A DNA stretch of 60,345 nt from Bacillota bacterium (lineage in GTDB: Bacteria > Bacillota > Clostridia > Oscillospirales > Oscillospiraceae): positions 1 through 60,345 of the forward strand of contig JAUMWD010000010.1 of NCBI GenBank assembly GCA_030529825.1, read 5' to 3'. The notes beneath the pieces are model-generated. The model worked only from the letters and a program-made list of their open reading frames with translations, was not told the DNA's origin and did no database searches. Of the stretch, positions 8,424 to 17,000 are shown piece after piece. Each line of letters begins with the position of its first letter. Position 1 is the first letter of the stretch. The translations under genes were made by a program, and so were the position numbers.

Positions 8424-10571
8424 TTATGTGGTAGAGGAGCCGGTTTTCTGAACTATCTTCAGGTCGTAGGTGGGGATGATTTCAATGCTGAAGTTGCCGG
8501 AGGAAACATCAATGTTGCCGAGAATGTCATCGCCCCCCACAACAAAGGTGAAGGTCTGAACATCGTAGGGAGTGAGCTCCATGGTCTGCATCTTGTTGAT
8601 GTCATAGGCTACGAGAGTGTCGCCCTGATAGACCTTGATGACATACATACGGAGACAGACATAGGTTTCCGTGTTGGACGCCGCATCGGGAATGATATTG
8701 TTGGTATACTTGGTGCGGACTACGAGGTCATTGCCGCGCATGAAGGCTTCGGGAACAACGATGTTAATGTCGGAAACGGTGCTGACGCTTTCGTCACCGG
8801 AGCTGTAAACGGGCTGTCCGTCTTCGGGAACAAAGCGCGCGCCCTTGTAGTAGCAGCTGAGCCCCATCCAGTCGCCGTACTGTGCGCGGGCGGCGAGGCT
8901 GCTGGCATCGTAAATCTTGATTTCGTTGACATTGCTGGTGGAAACGGAGTTGGGAATGAGCACCATGCTGTCCTTGGTGAAGCAGCAGGCGTTGTATGCG
9001 CCGCCGCACATAAGGGAAAGGCGGGTTTCGCCGTCAGCATCCATGCTGTAAAGGTTGCGGTTAAAGGAGCTGAGGCAGTAGAAGGTGTCGTCGTACTTGT
9101 AGATGCTTCTGTAACGCTTATCCGTGGCGGCGGGGAATTCGCCGATGGTTTTGATTGCGGCAGGGGCCTGAACGGAGAGAGCATAGAGATTGAGATCATA
9201 GTTGCCCTCACTGTCATAGGCCATGAAGTACATGACATGACCGTCGAAGAAGCTGGTGTTTATGTTGATGTCGGAGAGCTTGGTGAGACTGTCCCGACTG
9301 AGGTTATACTCATAGAGATTTGTAACCTGCTTTTCCTCGTTATAGAGCTTGAAGTAAATGCAGCCGTTCCAGCCGTAGGGTACGAAGTACATGGCCTCGT
9401 AGTAATTCATCTCATACAGCATACTGTTGAAGGTGCCGTTTACAAGCTGGCCGAACTGATAGGTCCAGGAGGAGAGATCCATGTTGCCTTCGGAGTCGAA
9501 GGTCACATTGCCGTAATCGGTGAAGAGCAGAGCGTAGAGCTTGCCGTCATAGAAGCAGTAGGATTCGGTGGCGTAGCCCTCGTATACGGTGTCAAACTTG
9601 CCGCTTGCGGGGTCGTAGCACATGAGCTTGCCGTTGCAGGTACCGGAGGTGCTGACGCAGAAGTAAACCTTGCCGTTGTAAACACTGAGGTTGTCGAGGC
9701 GCTCACCTGCGGCGCATGTGTAAAGCTTTCTGGCGTCGTCATTGCCGGTGGTGACATACAGAGCATACAGCTCTGTTGAGGTGGTTTCGTAGTACTTATA
9801 TACACAGTAGTAGTTGCTGCCTATCTGAACGGCGGCACTGTCATTTTCGAGGTTTGCCTCAAAGGCGGCCATGTCCGCGTTTGCCCTTGAGTCATGGCCG
9901 ATGCGGTTTGCGGGCTCAAGCAGACGGGATACTACAACGGCTATCTGCTCGCGGTTGGTGAGTCTGTTGCCGCCGAAGCTGTAGTCGGACCAGCCGTTCA
10001 TGATGCCGGAGGCGTACATGAGCTTTACGGAGCTGACATAAGCAGAGGGGATGCTGCCCAGATCGGTAATCTGGCGATCGGAGATAGCGGGCATATCCGC
10101 CTCGTCAATGGTGCGGCTGAATATGTATGCAAGAGCATAGCGGGGAATTGCCACGCGGTCAAGGTTTACACCCTTGGGGCAGTCGGCGGGAATCATGCCG
10201 TTGCCCTGACAGTATCTCAAATAGGGGGAGTACCAGTAATCACCGGCTCTTTCGTCAAGAGGAAGAGCGTTGCCCCAGTAGGCGGCGTGGATACGGGCGG
10301 CAATGACAATTGCCTGGCCCCAGGTTACATCGTTTTTAGGTCTGTATGTACCGTCCTGGTAGCCGAGGAGTATGCCCTTGTCATAGGCTGTCTTGATGCC
10401 GGTGTAGGACCAGTCGTTGCTGCTGACATCAGAGAAGGTGAAGCTGGTCATGTTAGCAACATCCTCAAAGGCGTTGAGGCCTTCTCCTGCTGCAGGGTCT
10501 GCAAAGGCGCACACAGAGAGAAGTGTGGCTACGCAGAGCACAGCGGCTAAAATTCTTTTGACTTTTTTCAT
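8424..10571 (-). CDS. secreted S-layer-homology protein with propeller-like C-terminal region
   Basis: The 715-residue protein starts with a signal peptide (MKKVKRILAAVLCVATLLSV, cleavage near AFA|DP). Residues about 45-230 hold SLH repeats: FSDVSSNDWSYTGIKTAYD with GILLGYQDGTYRPKNDVTWGQAI, and later MYASGIMNGWSDYSFGGNRLTNREQI. SLH domains bind pyruvylated secondary wall polymer and anchor proteins to the cell surface. The remainder is a series of short beta-strand repeats rich in Y and G (such as YNGKVYFCVSTSGT and YDGKLYALLFTDYG), resembling DUF5050/propeller repeats. A minus-strand promoter lies just upstream. The ligand of the propeller region is unknown. Confidence 0.9.
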   Translation of the reverse strand: MKKVKRILAAVLCVATLLSVCAFADPAAGEGLNAFEDVANMTSFTFSDVSSNDWSYTGIKTAYDKGILLGYQDGTYRPKNDVTWGQAIVIAARIHAAYWGNALPLDERAGDYWYSPYLRYCQGNGMIPADCPKGVNLDRVAIPRYALAYIFSRTIDEADMPAISDRQITDLGSIPSAYVSSVKLMYASGIMNGWSDYSFGGNRLTNREQIAVVVSRLLEPANRIGHDSRANADMAAFEANLENDSAAVQIGSNYYCVYKYYETTSTELYALYVTTGNDDARKLYTCAAGERLDNLSVYNGKVYFCVSTSGTCNGKLMCYDPASGKFDTVYEGYATESYCFYDGKLYALLFTDYGNVTFDSEGNMDLSSWTYQFGQLVNGTFNSMLYEMNYYEAMYFVPYGWNGCIYFKLYNEEKQVTNLYEYNLSRDSLTKLSDININTSFFDGHVMYFMAYDSEGNYDLNLYALSVQAPAAIKTIGEFPAATDKRYRSIYKYDDTFYCLSSFNRNLYSMDADGETRLSLMCGGAYNACCFTKDSMVLIPNSVSTSNVNEIKIYDASSLAARAQYGDWMGLSCYYKGARFVPEDGQPVYSSGDESVSTVSDINIVVPEAFMRGNDLVVRTKYTNNIIPDAASNTETYVCLRMYVIKVYQGDTLVAYDINKMQTMELTPYDVQTFTFVVGGDDILGNIDVSSGNFSIEIIPTYDLKIVQKTGSSTT

Positions 10572-10638
10572 ATAGCGACCTCCGATGTGATCGTTTTGCG
10601 GCGGTGGATATACCGGTTACATTTTAGTTTCAAAGCAT

Positions 10639-10667
10639 ATTATAGCAGGTTACATAACATTTTGCAA
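10639..10667 (-). promoter_or_regulatory. promoter of the SLH surface-protein gene
   Basis: On the minus strand TTGCAA, 17 bases, then TATAAT. It lies in the 125-base gap between the LTA-synthase-like gene and the SLH gene. Confidence 0.75.
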
Positions 10668-10696
10668 TAGGGATTTTCCTTGAAAAATCAGTGTTT

Positions 10697-12529
10697 TCAG
10701 TCGAGCTTCTGTGTAACAAGGCGGTAATACTGCCAACAGTGCATTTTTGAAATGAGCGCCTGCTCCTCTGCGGTGGGATTTTCCGTGCAGCTTCCGTCGG
10801 GATAACCCACGATTCCCGTTTTGATAACGGGGCAGACGCGGCGCAGCTCGCCGAGATAACTGAAGTAGGGGTCCACATCCTCGGCGCCTGCAAGCTCAAG
10901 GGCGGCCTCGCCCAGGAAGCAGGCGCTGATTTTTCCGTCCGCGGGAAGGTCAAGACCCTCTGCAGCCTCTGCCATTGTACGGCCCTGCAGATATGCGTCG
11001 TTTGCCCAAATGATGTAGGGTGTGCTGTGGTTGTCAACAACCTGCTCGGGACTTGAGGTTTCACCGATGTTGAGGCCCAGTTCCCTGTAGCCCTGGAAGC
11101 CTGCGCCCAAATTGGGCAGGTGGTCGCCGAAGAAAACGAGGATGTAGGGCTCATCAAGGCTGTTGAGGTATTCTGTAAGCTCAAAAAGCATATCGGAGGA
11201 GCATTTGAGACCGTAGGCATAGACGGAGAGGCATTCCTCGGTTTCCGGGGAAAGCGCAGCGCTTGTCTGCACCTGGGGCAGCTCCGTGCCGTATTTGGCG
11301 TAGTTGTAGGCCTGGTGGTTCTGAATGGTGGTGGCGTAGGTGAAGAGCTTTTCGCCGCCTGATGTGCGGCTCTCCAGCTCGGTCTTGAGCTCTGCCAGAA
11401 AATCTTCGTCGGACCAGGTCTCTCCCTCGTCAAAGCGCAGGGACTCAATGCCCATATAGCTCAAGGCGCTGTTGCGGTTGTAGAACCAGCTCTGGCCCTG
11501 GTGGAAATAGAAGGTGTCGTAGCCCTGTGAGGAGAGCGCCGTTGCCATGGTGGGTATGCTCTTGTGGAAGGTGCGCAGGGCAGAGTTGCTGGTGTCGCTT
11601 ATGAGGTTTGTCTGCATACCCGAAAGCACGTCAAACTCCGTGTTGGCGGTTCCTGCGCCGAAATTGGGAACGACAATGCTGCCGGAAATGCAGTTGTCGC
11701 TGTTTTTGACTGCGAAGTAGTTTTTAAGGGGCTGCTCATCGTCGGAGTAGCTGAAGGCATCCTCGGCGGTGAGCTCCGTGAAGGCCTCGCACATTATCAT
11801 GAGAACCTGAGGCTGCTGTGTCTGCTCCCGGGGCCGGAATTCGTCAATATATGCTTTGATTTCCGATTCCGAGTAGCCCTCGGGCCTGTCCACGGAGTAA
11901 AGGTCAAAGTTGTAGAGGAAGCAGTAGTTGAAGCCCAGCTCGTCAAAGGCGGTGGTGACATTGTAGTTTACGCTGACGGGGAAGGAATTGTAGAGGTCAC
12001 TGTCGCGGTAGAGAGTGAAGAAGGCACCGAAAAATGCGGCAGCGCAGAGGACGATGCCCACGATTCTCGGAATAATGCGGCGCTTCTCGCTTTTGCCGAG
12101 GTAGATGCCGAGGAAAATGAAGAGCGCGGTGGAAAGAAGCACAAGGGCGGCAATGCCGTAGTGCATATCAAGACGGTATTCGCCCGTGGCCTGCAAAGCC
12201 TCACGCATAAGGGCAATGTCTGCGGGGACAAAGGGATCGTCGCGCCCGTCGATCTTCAGCAGATTAACATAGCTTATGAGGCCGAAGAGGAAGTTGGTGA
12301 TGCCGCCTGCAACAAAGCTGTTGGCGCAGATGAAGTAGATGATGAGGAGCACTGCGGCCACGGGCAGAAGGTTCAGCAAAATGAGCAGGGGATTCTGCGC
12401 CATCCACTTCAGGGCGTGGAGAAATGAGCCGGGCGCTATGAAGGTGCCCATGAGGAGAATCCATGCGGCAAGCGCCGGCAGCTCCAGCCAGATAATTTTG
12501 TTATGTACGGTTTTGAGTTTGGTTTTCAT
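10697..12529 (-). CDS. LTA synthase family sulfatase-fold protein
   Basis: This is a predicted membrane phosphoglycerol (or phosphoethanolamine) transferase of the LtaS class, building anionic glycopolymers outside the membrane. About five hydrophobic helices fill residues 1-170. The extracellular sulfatase-fold domain follows, with QVLMIMCEAFTEL (metal-binding glutamate), GAGTANTEFDVLSG (region of the nucleophile threonine), YFHQGQSWFYNR and VFFGDHLPNLG (metal-binding D/H). The ATG at 12529 is the likely start; a TTG two codons upstream is possible. The size (about 610 residues) fits LtaS. The exact polymer is not decidable. Confidence 0.9.
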   Translation of the reverse strand: MKTKLKTVHNKIIWLELPALAAWILLMGTFIAPGSFLHALKWMAQNPLLILLNLLPVAAVLLIIYFICANSFVAGGITNFLFGLISYVNLLKIDGRDDPFVPADIALMREALQATGEYRLDMHYGIAALVLLSTALFIFLGIYLGKSEKRRIIPRIVGIVLCAAAFFGAFFTLYRDSDLYNSFPVSVNYNVTTAFDELGFNYCFLYNFDLYSVDRPEGYSESEIKAYIDEFRPREQTQQPQVLMIMCEAFTELTAEDAFSYSDDEQPLKNYFAVKNSDNCISGSIVVPNFGAGTANTEFDVLSGMQTNLISDTSNSALRTFHKSIPTMATALSSQGYDTFYFHQGQSWFYNRNSALSYMGIESLRFDEGETWSDEDFLAELKTELESRTSGGEKLFTYATTIQNHQAYNYAKYGTELPQVQTSAALSPETEECLSVYAYGLKCSSDMLFELTEYLNSLDEPYILVFFGDHLPNLGAGFQGYRELGLNIGETSSPEQVVDNHSTPYIIWANDAYLQGRTMAEAAEGLDLPADGKISACFLGEAALELAGAEDVDPYFSYLGELRRVCPVIKTGIVGYPDGSCTENPTAEEQALISKMHCWQYYRLVTQKLD

Positions 12530-12634
12530 ATTCAATCACTTGTCTTTAATTAATGTAGTTAACAATTAATTATGCGCCAAGATGAAGAAAAAATCAAGGT
12601 CGAAGCGTGTCGAGCAAAAAATTTGCGGCGGGTA

Positions 12635-12663
12635 TTGACTTGCAGGCGCCGTTGTGATATTAT
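12635..12663 (+). promoter_or_regulatory. promoter of tRNA-fMet
   Basis: TTGACT, 17 bases, then TATTAT, about 28 bases before the tRNA gene. Confidence 0.75.
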
Positions 12664-12691
12664 AACAAAGCTTTAAGGAGCAAGTGAATAT

Positions 12692-12768
<77 letters not shown>

Positions 12769-12770
12769 TA

Positions 12771-12806
12771 AAAACGTAGAAGTTTCAATGACTTCTGCGT
12801 TTTTTT
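12771..12806 (+). terminator. terminator after tRNA-fMet
   Basis: AAAACGTAGAAGT and ACTTCTGCGTTTT form a stem (one T-G pair) followed by a T-run, three bases after the tRNA. Confidence 0.8.
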
Positions 12807-12833
12807 CTTTTTTTAGAATTGGAAGGAATCTAC

Positions 12834-12868
12834 AATTTGTGGCATATTTGAGGCATGAGGCATATTTT
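12834..12868. repeat. left copy of a 25-nt island-end repeat with GAGGCAT iterations
   Basis: AATTTGTGGCATATTTG followed by GG and ATGA occurs here and again at 58680-58704 with 23 of 25 positions identical. Here it continues into tandem GAGGCAT units. Such repeats beside a tRNA 3' end resemble recombinase arm or attachment sites. The surrounding 12807-13047 holds no convincing gene; the minus-strand reading frame there only translates the tRNA. Confidence 0.55.
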
Positions 12869-13047
12869 TTGCTTGTAGCATCAAGGTTTTGAATCTCGCG
12901 GCTTGATAATAAATATCGAATTGTGGCAATAGTGAGAACACGTTTGGTAGAGCAAGTAATTGCGATGAATATGTCAAAAAATTTATTGTCCAGTTTAGGC
13001 TGCATGGATACATAATTGTTGTGCGGCTGAATTAGCCGTAAATTGTT

Positions 13048-13332
13048 ATGAAGTGGATAGGGATTACTGTGCCGAAAGAAAAAAAGAATAAGGAAATTGA
13101 TGCAGCGGAGGCTATATCATATAGGACGCCGTTAGTCGTGGACTCAATGCTTGTGCTGGACTGCGTACTTGCAAGCTCCATATGTCCGCGGTGTGGCATA
13201 ACCTTGGATCGGGAATATCAGTCCTACTGCGACCGCTGCGGACAGAAACTAAGCTGGAAGGGCTTTAGTAAAGCGAAAATGATACCGTGGGCAGAAAAAT
13301 TTGGCAAGCAGAAAAAGGAACTGACCAAATAA
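13048..13332 (+). CDS. small zinc-ribbon protein
   Basis: This 94-residue protein has a C-terminal half with CPRCGITLDREYQSYCDRCGQ, a four-cysteine zinc ribbon of the CxxCG...CxxCG type. The first 45 residues have no recognisable domain and no signal peptide. The ATG at 13048 has no clear ribosome site, so translation may begin at a downstream GTG. It stands alone before the sigma-factor operon, and its 3' end is buried in a terminator. The function is unknown; zinc ribbons of this type often mediate nucleic-acid or protein contacts. Confidence 0.65.
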   Translation: MKWIGITVPKEKKNKEIDAAEAISYRTPLVVDSMLVLDCVLASSICPRCGITLDREYQSYCDRCGQKLSWKGFSKAKMIPWAEKFGKQKKELTK

Positions 13333-13353
13333 ACCATATTTGGTCAGTTCCTT
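13315..13353 (+). terminator. terminator overlapping the zinc-ribbon stop codon
   Basis: AAGGAACTGACCAAAT pairs with ATTTGGTCAGTTCCTT across a short loop that includes the stop codon. Confidence 0.75.
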
Positions 13354-13372
13354 ATATTTGCTATTAAATGTT

Positions 13373-13400
13373 TTGCTTTTTGAACGTTTTTTGCTATAAT
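13373..13400 (+). promoter_or_regulatory. promoter of the ECF sigma operon
   Basis: TTGCTT, 16 bases, then TATAAT. The predicted transcription start lies about 5 bases before the ATG at 13412, which makes the TTG at 13442 (with AAAGAAGG seven bases upstream) a serious alternative start. Confidence 0.6.
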
Positions 13401-13411
13401 ATGAGCTATAA

Positions 13412-13945
13412 ATGTCAATTATAGATAAAGAAGGTTTTAGGTTGGACCGATATCAGGAAGAGAAGATAAGTGAGCTATATATGCAAATGCTAAATCCGTT
13501 GCTTATATATGCAAAGACTGTGCTGCAGAGCGCAGGCCTGGCAGAAGAAGCCGTTCAGGAAACTTTTATGATAGCTTGCCAGAAGCCCGAAAGCCTTCTA
13601 GCCTCACAAAATCCGAAGGGCTGGCTGGTGCTGACCCTAAAGAATGTAATTCGAAACCAACAGCGCACAAAGGCCAGATTGAGCAAGCACATAATGGATA
13701 ACGCCGAATACCGTGACCTTGTTTTTGAAAATGAATGCGCCACATACGATGACTACACATCGATTGAGTATTCCGATATGGTATCGCCTCAGGACTTCGC
13801 AATGCTGCGAATGTATGTATTTGATAAATATTCAATGCTGGAGATAAGTAAGGAATTCGGAATTAGCGTTGATGCCGCAAGAAAACGAATACAGCGCGCC
13901 TGTAAAAAACTAAGAGTTTGCGAAGAAAAAGCACAAAAAATATAG
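13412..13945 (+). CDS. ECF-type sigma-70 family RNA polymerase sigma factor
   Basis: This alternative sigma factor of about 167-177 residues contains only regions 2 and 4. Region 2 shows AEEAVQETFMIACQKPES and WLVLTLKNVIRNQQRTKARL. Region 4 has the helix-turn-helix YSMLEISKEFGISVDAARKRIQRACKKL. The start may be the ATG at 13412 (almost leaderless) or the TTG at 13442, which has a good Shine-Dalgarno. The next gene encodes a single-pass DUF4367 protein and probably acts as its anti-sigma factor. A 28-bp inverted-repeat element lies 4 bases after the stop and recurs after the operon, possibly the sigma factor's own target. Confidence 0.88.
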   Translation: MSIIDKEGFRLDRYQEEKISELYMQMLNPLLIYAKTVLQSAGLAEEAVQETFMIACQKPESLLASQNPKGWLVLTLKNVIRNQQRTKARLSKHIMDNAEYRDLVFENECATYDDYTSIEYSDMVSPQDFAMLRMYVFDKYSMLEISKEFGISVDAARKRIQRACKKLRVCEEKAQKI

Positions 13946-13949
13946 TTTG

Positions 13950-13977
13950 ATGTCCCAAAATGCAGAAATGAGGACAT
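13950..13977. promoter_or_regulatory. 28-bp inverted element, copy 1
   Basis: ATGTCC, 16 bases, GGACAT, upstream of the DUF4367 gene. A second copy at 15359-15386 has identical arms and spacing and 10 of 16 identical inner positions. It could be an operator or an ECF promoter pair. Confidence 0.5.
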
Positions 13978-14007
13978 AAGCTATATGAAGGGAGGACCAC
14001 TGACACA

Positions 14008-14865
14008 ATGTCTAAGGATACACACAACAGTAGAGACATGGATGTCACATTATATGATAAAATGAGCACCGCTGAGCTGGAAGAGTTACTGCGTCAGGAT
14101 GCGGTTTTCGGCGACTCTAATGAAAGCAGCATCAACGAACTCATTTATATCATGGAGCTTGTTGCTAATAGAAAACGGGTTGAAAACCCCAGCGAGATAA
14201 TTGATGTTAAAGAGGCAAAGAAGTCCTTTGATGAAAACTACCGCCCCATCGCCGAAAGAGGAGAGACGCTTTTTGAGGAGGAAGCTTCCGAACCTGAGGC
14301 TATAATCCAATCCGGAACGCACCGTAGATTTTTCCGCACCGCCATTGCCATAGCCGCCGTTGTTGCACTAATGCTAGCCGCTTCCGTTGTAGCCTCCGCC
14401 ATGGGTTTCAACGTATGGAACCATGTGGCCGACTGGACCCACGAAGTGTTCGGATACGGGGAGAAGTATGACAGAGCGGACACTCTGTTCGAATTTAGCT
14501 CAACACTTGAAAAGAACGGAATTGACCCAAACATCCTGCCAACATACATACCCGAGGGCTATGAAGTCGTCAGCGTAGATAAGTTGTCCAACCCAGCATA
14601 TGAAAAATACCTCTGCGAACTATCAAACGGAACTTACAGCATTGTGATTGAGTATGTAATCTGCGAAGACAACCGGGCAAATGAATTGGAGAAAGAAAGC
14701 GATTCTCCTGATATACAAACATATAACGGCACGGATTATTACTTCGTAAACAATGATGGGAAAAACTATGTTTCATGGTCAAACGGAGAGGTTGACGGGT
14801 CAATATTCTATACGGATTCCGAACTGGATATTGAAAGGATAATTAAATCCATACCGGGAGAATAA
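14008..14865 (+). CDS. single-pass membrane DUF4367 protein, probable anti-sigma factor
   Basis: The 285-residue protein has a cytoplasmic N-terminal helical region (about 1-105), one transmembrane helix (TAIAIAAVVALMLAASVVAS, about 111-131), and an extracytoplasmic C-terminal domain. The C-terminal domain has LPTYIPEGYEVVSVD and YYFVNNDGKNYVSWSNGEVDGSIFY, the DUF4367 pattern. GGAGG lies 12 bases before the ATG. Its position directly after an ECF sigma gene and before a secreted-protein gene fits a signal-sensing anti-sigma role. The function is inferred from layout rather than shown. Confidence 0.85.
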   Translation: MSKDTHNSRDMDVTLYDKMSTAELEELLRQDAVFGDSNESSINELIYIMELVANRKRVENPSEIIDVKEAKKSFDENYRPIAERGETLFEEEASEPEAIIQSGTHRRFFRTAIAIAAVVALMLAASVVASAMGFNVWNHVADWTHEVFGYGEKYDRADTLFEFSSTLEKNGIDPNILPTYIPEGYEVVSVDKLSNPAYEKYLCELSNGTYSIVIEYVICEDNRANELEKESDSPDIQTYNGTDYYFVNNDGKNYVSWSNGEVDGSIFYTDSELDIERIIKSIPGE

Positions 14866-15299
14866 TGAAAAAAACATATAGAATTATTGCCTTTGTTTTG
14901 GTAATCATGATGAGTTTGAGCACCGTGGCTTTCGCTGCAGTGCCGCCACCTGCTGATGACATTCAATCCAGCAGATACATTGCAAGCAAAAATGCCGCGG
15001 TTACTGCCATGGGCGGCGGAACTATCAGAATAGATTACTCTGTAACCGCATATTACACGATAGACGAGTTAGGTGCCTGCCAGATAAATCTTTATAAATC
15101 GACAGGCCAACTGATGAAGACTTATTATAGCAGCGCCTACGCAAGTATGATGGGCTATAATTGCGTAACCCATAGCGGACATGTAACATATCCCGGCACC
15201 GTGGGCACGGGCTATTATGCAGTGATTGCTTTTTATGCTGAAGATGGTGGAATTGGAGAAACAAAAAGTATATCCACAGGCACGACCATATGTACATAA
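14865..15299 (+). CDS. secreted DUF6147-like protein
   Basis: A 144-residue exported protein. The signal peptide is MKKTYRIIAFVLVIMMSLST with cleavage near AFA|AV. The mature part begins with the region containing SSRYIASKNAAVTA, followed by RIDYSVTAYYTIDELGACQI, typical of the small secreted DUF6147 proteins found after sigma/DUF4367 pairs. The ATG overlaps the previous stop (TAATG), so the three genes form one operon. A strong terminator follows. Its role is unknown; it may be the regulated output or signal of the sigma system. Confidence 0.85.
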   Translation: MKKTYRIIAFVLVIMMSLSTVAFAAVPPPADDIQSSRYIASKNAAVTAMGGGTIRIDYSVTAYYTIDELGACQINLYKSTGQLMKTYYSSAYASMMGYNCVTHSGHVTYPGTVGTGYYAVIAFYAEDGGIGETKSISTGTTICT

Positions 15300-15314
15300 C
15301 AATTAAATGTTAAC

Positions 15315-15340
15315 AAGCGCAGGGATTATTCCCTGCGCTT
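15315..15340 (+). terminator. terminator of the sigma operon
   Basis: AAGCGCAGGGA and TCCCTGCGCTT form an 11-bp stem with a 4-nt loop, followed by TTTATTTT. Confidence 0.9.
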
Positions 15341-15358
15341 GGTTTATTTTCCCCCTCC

Positions 15359-15386
15359 ATGTCCCAATTTGTCGAATCGAGGACAT
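15359..15386. promoter_or_regulatory. 28-bp inverted element, copy 2
   Basis: The arms ATGTCC and GGACAT are the same as at 13950-13977, with the same 16-base spacing. It lies just after the operon terminator, about 280 bases before yjzC. The 15387-15669 stretch holds no gene I can support. Confidence 0.5.
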
Positions 15387-15554
15387 ATTATATATTGACC
15401 GAGATGGCTAATAATAGATGGAGCGACCCTGTAAAAATGTATTATTGCAGTCACAGCATCTGCCGAAATACGCAAATCACTTCCTCGGCGGTCCTAAAGA
15501 CGCCTGTTTTTGCGGTTTTTCCTCGTTTTTTATTTCTTCTCGATTTATTTCGAC

Positions 15555-15582
15555 TTGGTTCGTGTTAGGAGTTGAATATAAT
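15555..15582 (+). promoter_or_regulatory. possible promoter of the YjzC gene
   Basis: TTGGTT, 16 bases, then TATAAT, about 88 bases before the start codon. Confidence 0.5.
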
Positions 15583-15669
15583 GAAGACAAATAAAACATA
15601 ACCCGTACTTTTAGTAGAGATGTTTGTTGCCTGCAGTTAGTTTTTACTATCAAACAAGGAGGAACTACC

Positions 15670-15840
15670 ATGAAGAAAAACGTACCGATAAAACCTGGAA
15701 CGGATAATCAGCCGGCAGGAACTTATGTAGAAGTTGGGCCACGTGGAGGCCAAGTAGATGATCCTAGAATTGTTCATATAGATCAAGGAGATAGGCTTCC
15801 TCCCACGCAAAAACCCGGTAACGGTTGGATAAAGAAATAA
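15670..15840 (+). CDS. YjzC family small protein
   Basis: This is a 56-residue protein starting MKKNVPIKPGTDNQPAGTYV and continuing EVGPRGGQVDDPRIVHI and GDRLPPTQKPG. The order of PG...P.GTYVEVG, a gap, then GDR.PPT matches the YjzC family of Firmicutes, a short beta-rich module of unknown function. AAGGAGG lies eight bases before the ATG, giving a very strong ribosome site. It sits directly upstream of the TIR gene with a 34-base gap and may be co-transcribed with it. Confidence 0.88.
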   Translation: MKKNVPIKPGTDNQPAGTYVEVGPRGGQVDDPRIVHIDQGDRLPPTQKPGNGWIKK

Positions 15841-15874
15841 ATTTAGATTAGTATTTCGAAAGAAGGTAGTAAAA

Positions 15875-16558
15875 ATGGGAAGAAAAGTATTTGTGTCCTA
15901 TAAATATGCAGACGATCAAGTAGAAAACCTAACACTTTTTGCAGAATCAACTGTGAGAGACTATGTAACCGAATTCGAAAAGCGGATGGATGAATCTGAC
16001 CACATATACAAAGGCGAACGGGAAGACGACGATATTAGCAATCTGAGTGAAGATGTAATATGGCAAAAGCTACGAGACCGCATATATGACAGCACATTGA
16101 CAGTTGTATTCATTTCACCGGGAATGAAGGAGCCGGGAAAAGACGACAAGGATCAGTGGATTCCATGGGAAGTGTCATATTCACTTAAAGAAACGTCCAG
16201 AAAGAACAAAAATGGCGATGCAATAACTAGCAAAACAAATGCTATGATTGCGGTAGTCTTACCAGACATATGTGGGTCCTATTCATATTATCTGGAAGAC
16301 AAGACTTGCTGTAATAGCGCTTGCGTAACGCATCATACAGAAAAACTGTTTAATATTATAAAAGATAATAAATTTAACATAAAAGATCCAGACAAAGGAA
16401 CTTGCAATGCAGGGACAACTGTTTGGCGTGGAGAGGTGAGCTACATAGAAGCAGTGAAATGGAAAGATTTTATAGCAGATTACAATGAGTATTTCGACAG
16501 AGCCTATAATAGGCAGGATAATATTAATAATTATAAAATTGAAAAATCATTATCTTAA
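15875..16558 (+). CDS. TIR-like domain protein (ThsB/MTH538-type)
   Basis: The 227-residue soluble protein begins GRKVFVSYKYADDQV, the first strand and box 1 of a TIR-like (DUF1863/MTH538) fold. It continues with LTVVFISPGMKEPGKDDKDQ and WIPWEVSYSLKETSRKNKNG, conserved in bacterial TIR proteins linked to anti-phage signalling. TIR proteins of the Thoeris ThsB type sense infection and make NAD-derived messengers. A two-helix membrane protein follows after 31 bases, so this may be a sensor-effector pair. No ThsA-like SLOG/Macro or Sir2 gene is nearby. I judge a defence role likely but unproven. Confidence 0.85.
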   Translation: MGRKVFVSYKYADDQVENLTLFAESTVRDYVTEFEKRMDESDHIYKGEREDDDISNLSEDVIWQKLRDRIYDSTLTVVFISPGMKEPGKDDKDQWIPWEVSYSLKETSRKNKNGDAITSKTNAMIAVVLPDICGSYSYYLEDKTCCNSACVTHHTEKLFNIIKDNKFNIKDPDKGTCNAGTTVWRGEVSYIEAVKWKDFIADYNEYFDRAYNRQDNINNYKIEKSLS

Positions 16559-16589
16559 ATCATTAGCATGTATGAATAGGTGTGAGACC

Positions 16590-16994
16590 ATGGAGATTAA
16601 GATAAGACATTTAGAAATGATTCAAGCCGTCATCAACAGAATGGCAGCTAATTCTTTTGCACTAAAAGGTTGGGCGGTTACGTTAGTTGCTGGGATATTC
16701 GCGTTAGCTGTAAAAGACGCGGATAAAACATATTTTTTAGTTGCATATATACCAATTCTAGTTTTTTGGGGCATAGATTCATATTATCTGCTTCAAGAAA
16801 AAAGGTATCGAGATTTGTACAACAATATAAGGCAAAAAGAACCAGAAGAAATTGATTTTTGCATGAAATTACAGGAAAAAAGCAAAAACAGCGAAAATGA
16901 GCGTGATTATATTTTCTGCTGTTTATCACGAACAGAACTGTGGTTCTATGTCCCGTTAGCAATTGTATCAGCGGTAATTATATTGATAACTTGA
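16590..16994 (+). CDS. small two-helix membrane protein paired with TIR
   Basis: A 134-residue protein starting MEIKIRHLEMIQAVINRMA. Transmembrane helix 1 covers about 28-45 (WAVTLVAGIFALAV), helix 2 about 50-68 (YFLVAYIPILVFWGIDSYYL), and a third hydrophobic stretch ends the protein (LWFYVPLAIVSAVIILIT). The middle is charged and helical, recalling SLATT-type pore effectors. GGTGTGAG precedes the ATG at 16590. Paired with the TIR gene, it is a candidate membrane-disrupting effector. The family is not one I can name. Confidence 0.75.
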   Translation: MEIKIRHLEMIQAVINRMAANSFALKGWAVTLVAGIFALAVKDADKTYFLVAYIPILVFWGIDSYYLLQEKRYRDLYNNIRQKEPEEIDFCMKLQEKSKNSENERDYIFCCLSRTELWFYVPLAIVSAVIILIT

Positions 16995-17000
16995 TGCTTG

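Noticed and set aside
8421-9779. A 452-codon plus-strand open frame opposite the SLH gene
   Set aside because: It lies entirely antisense to the SLH/propeller gene, is repetitive in V, G, A and E, and has no start signal.
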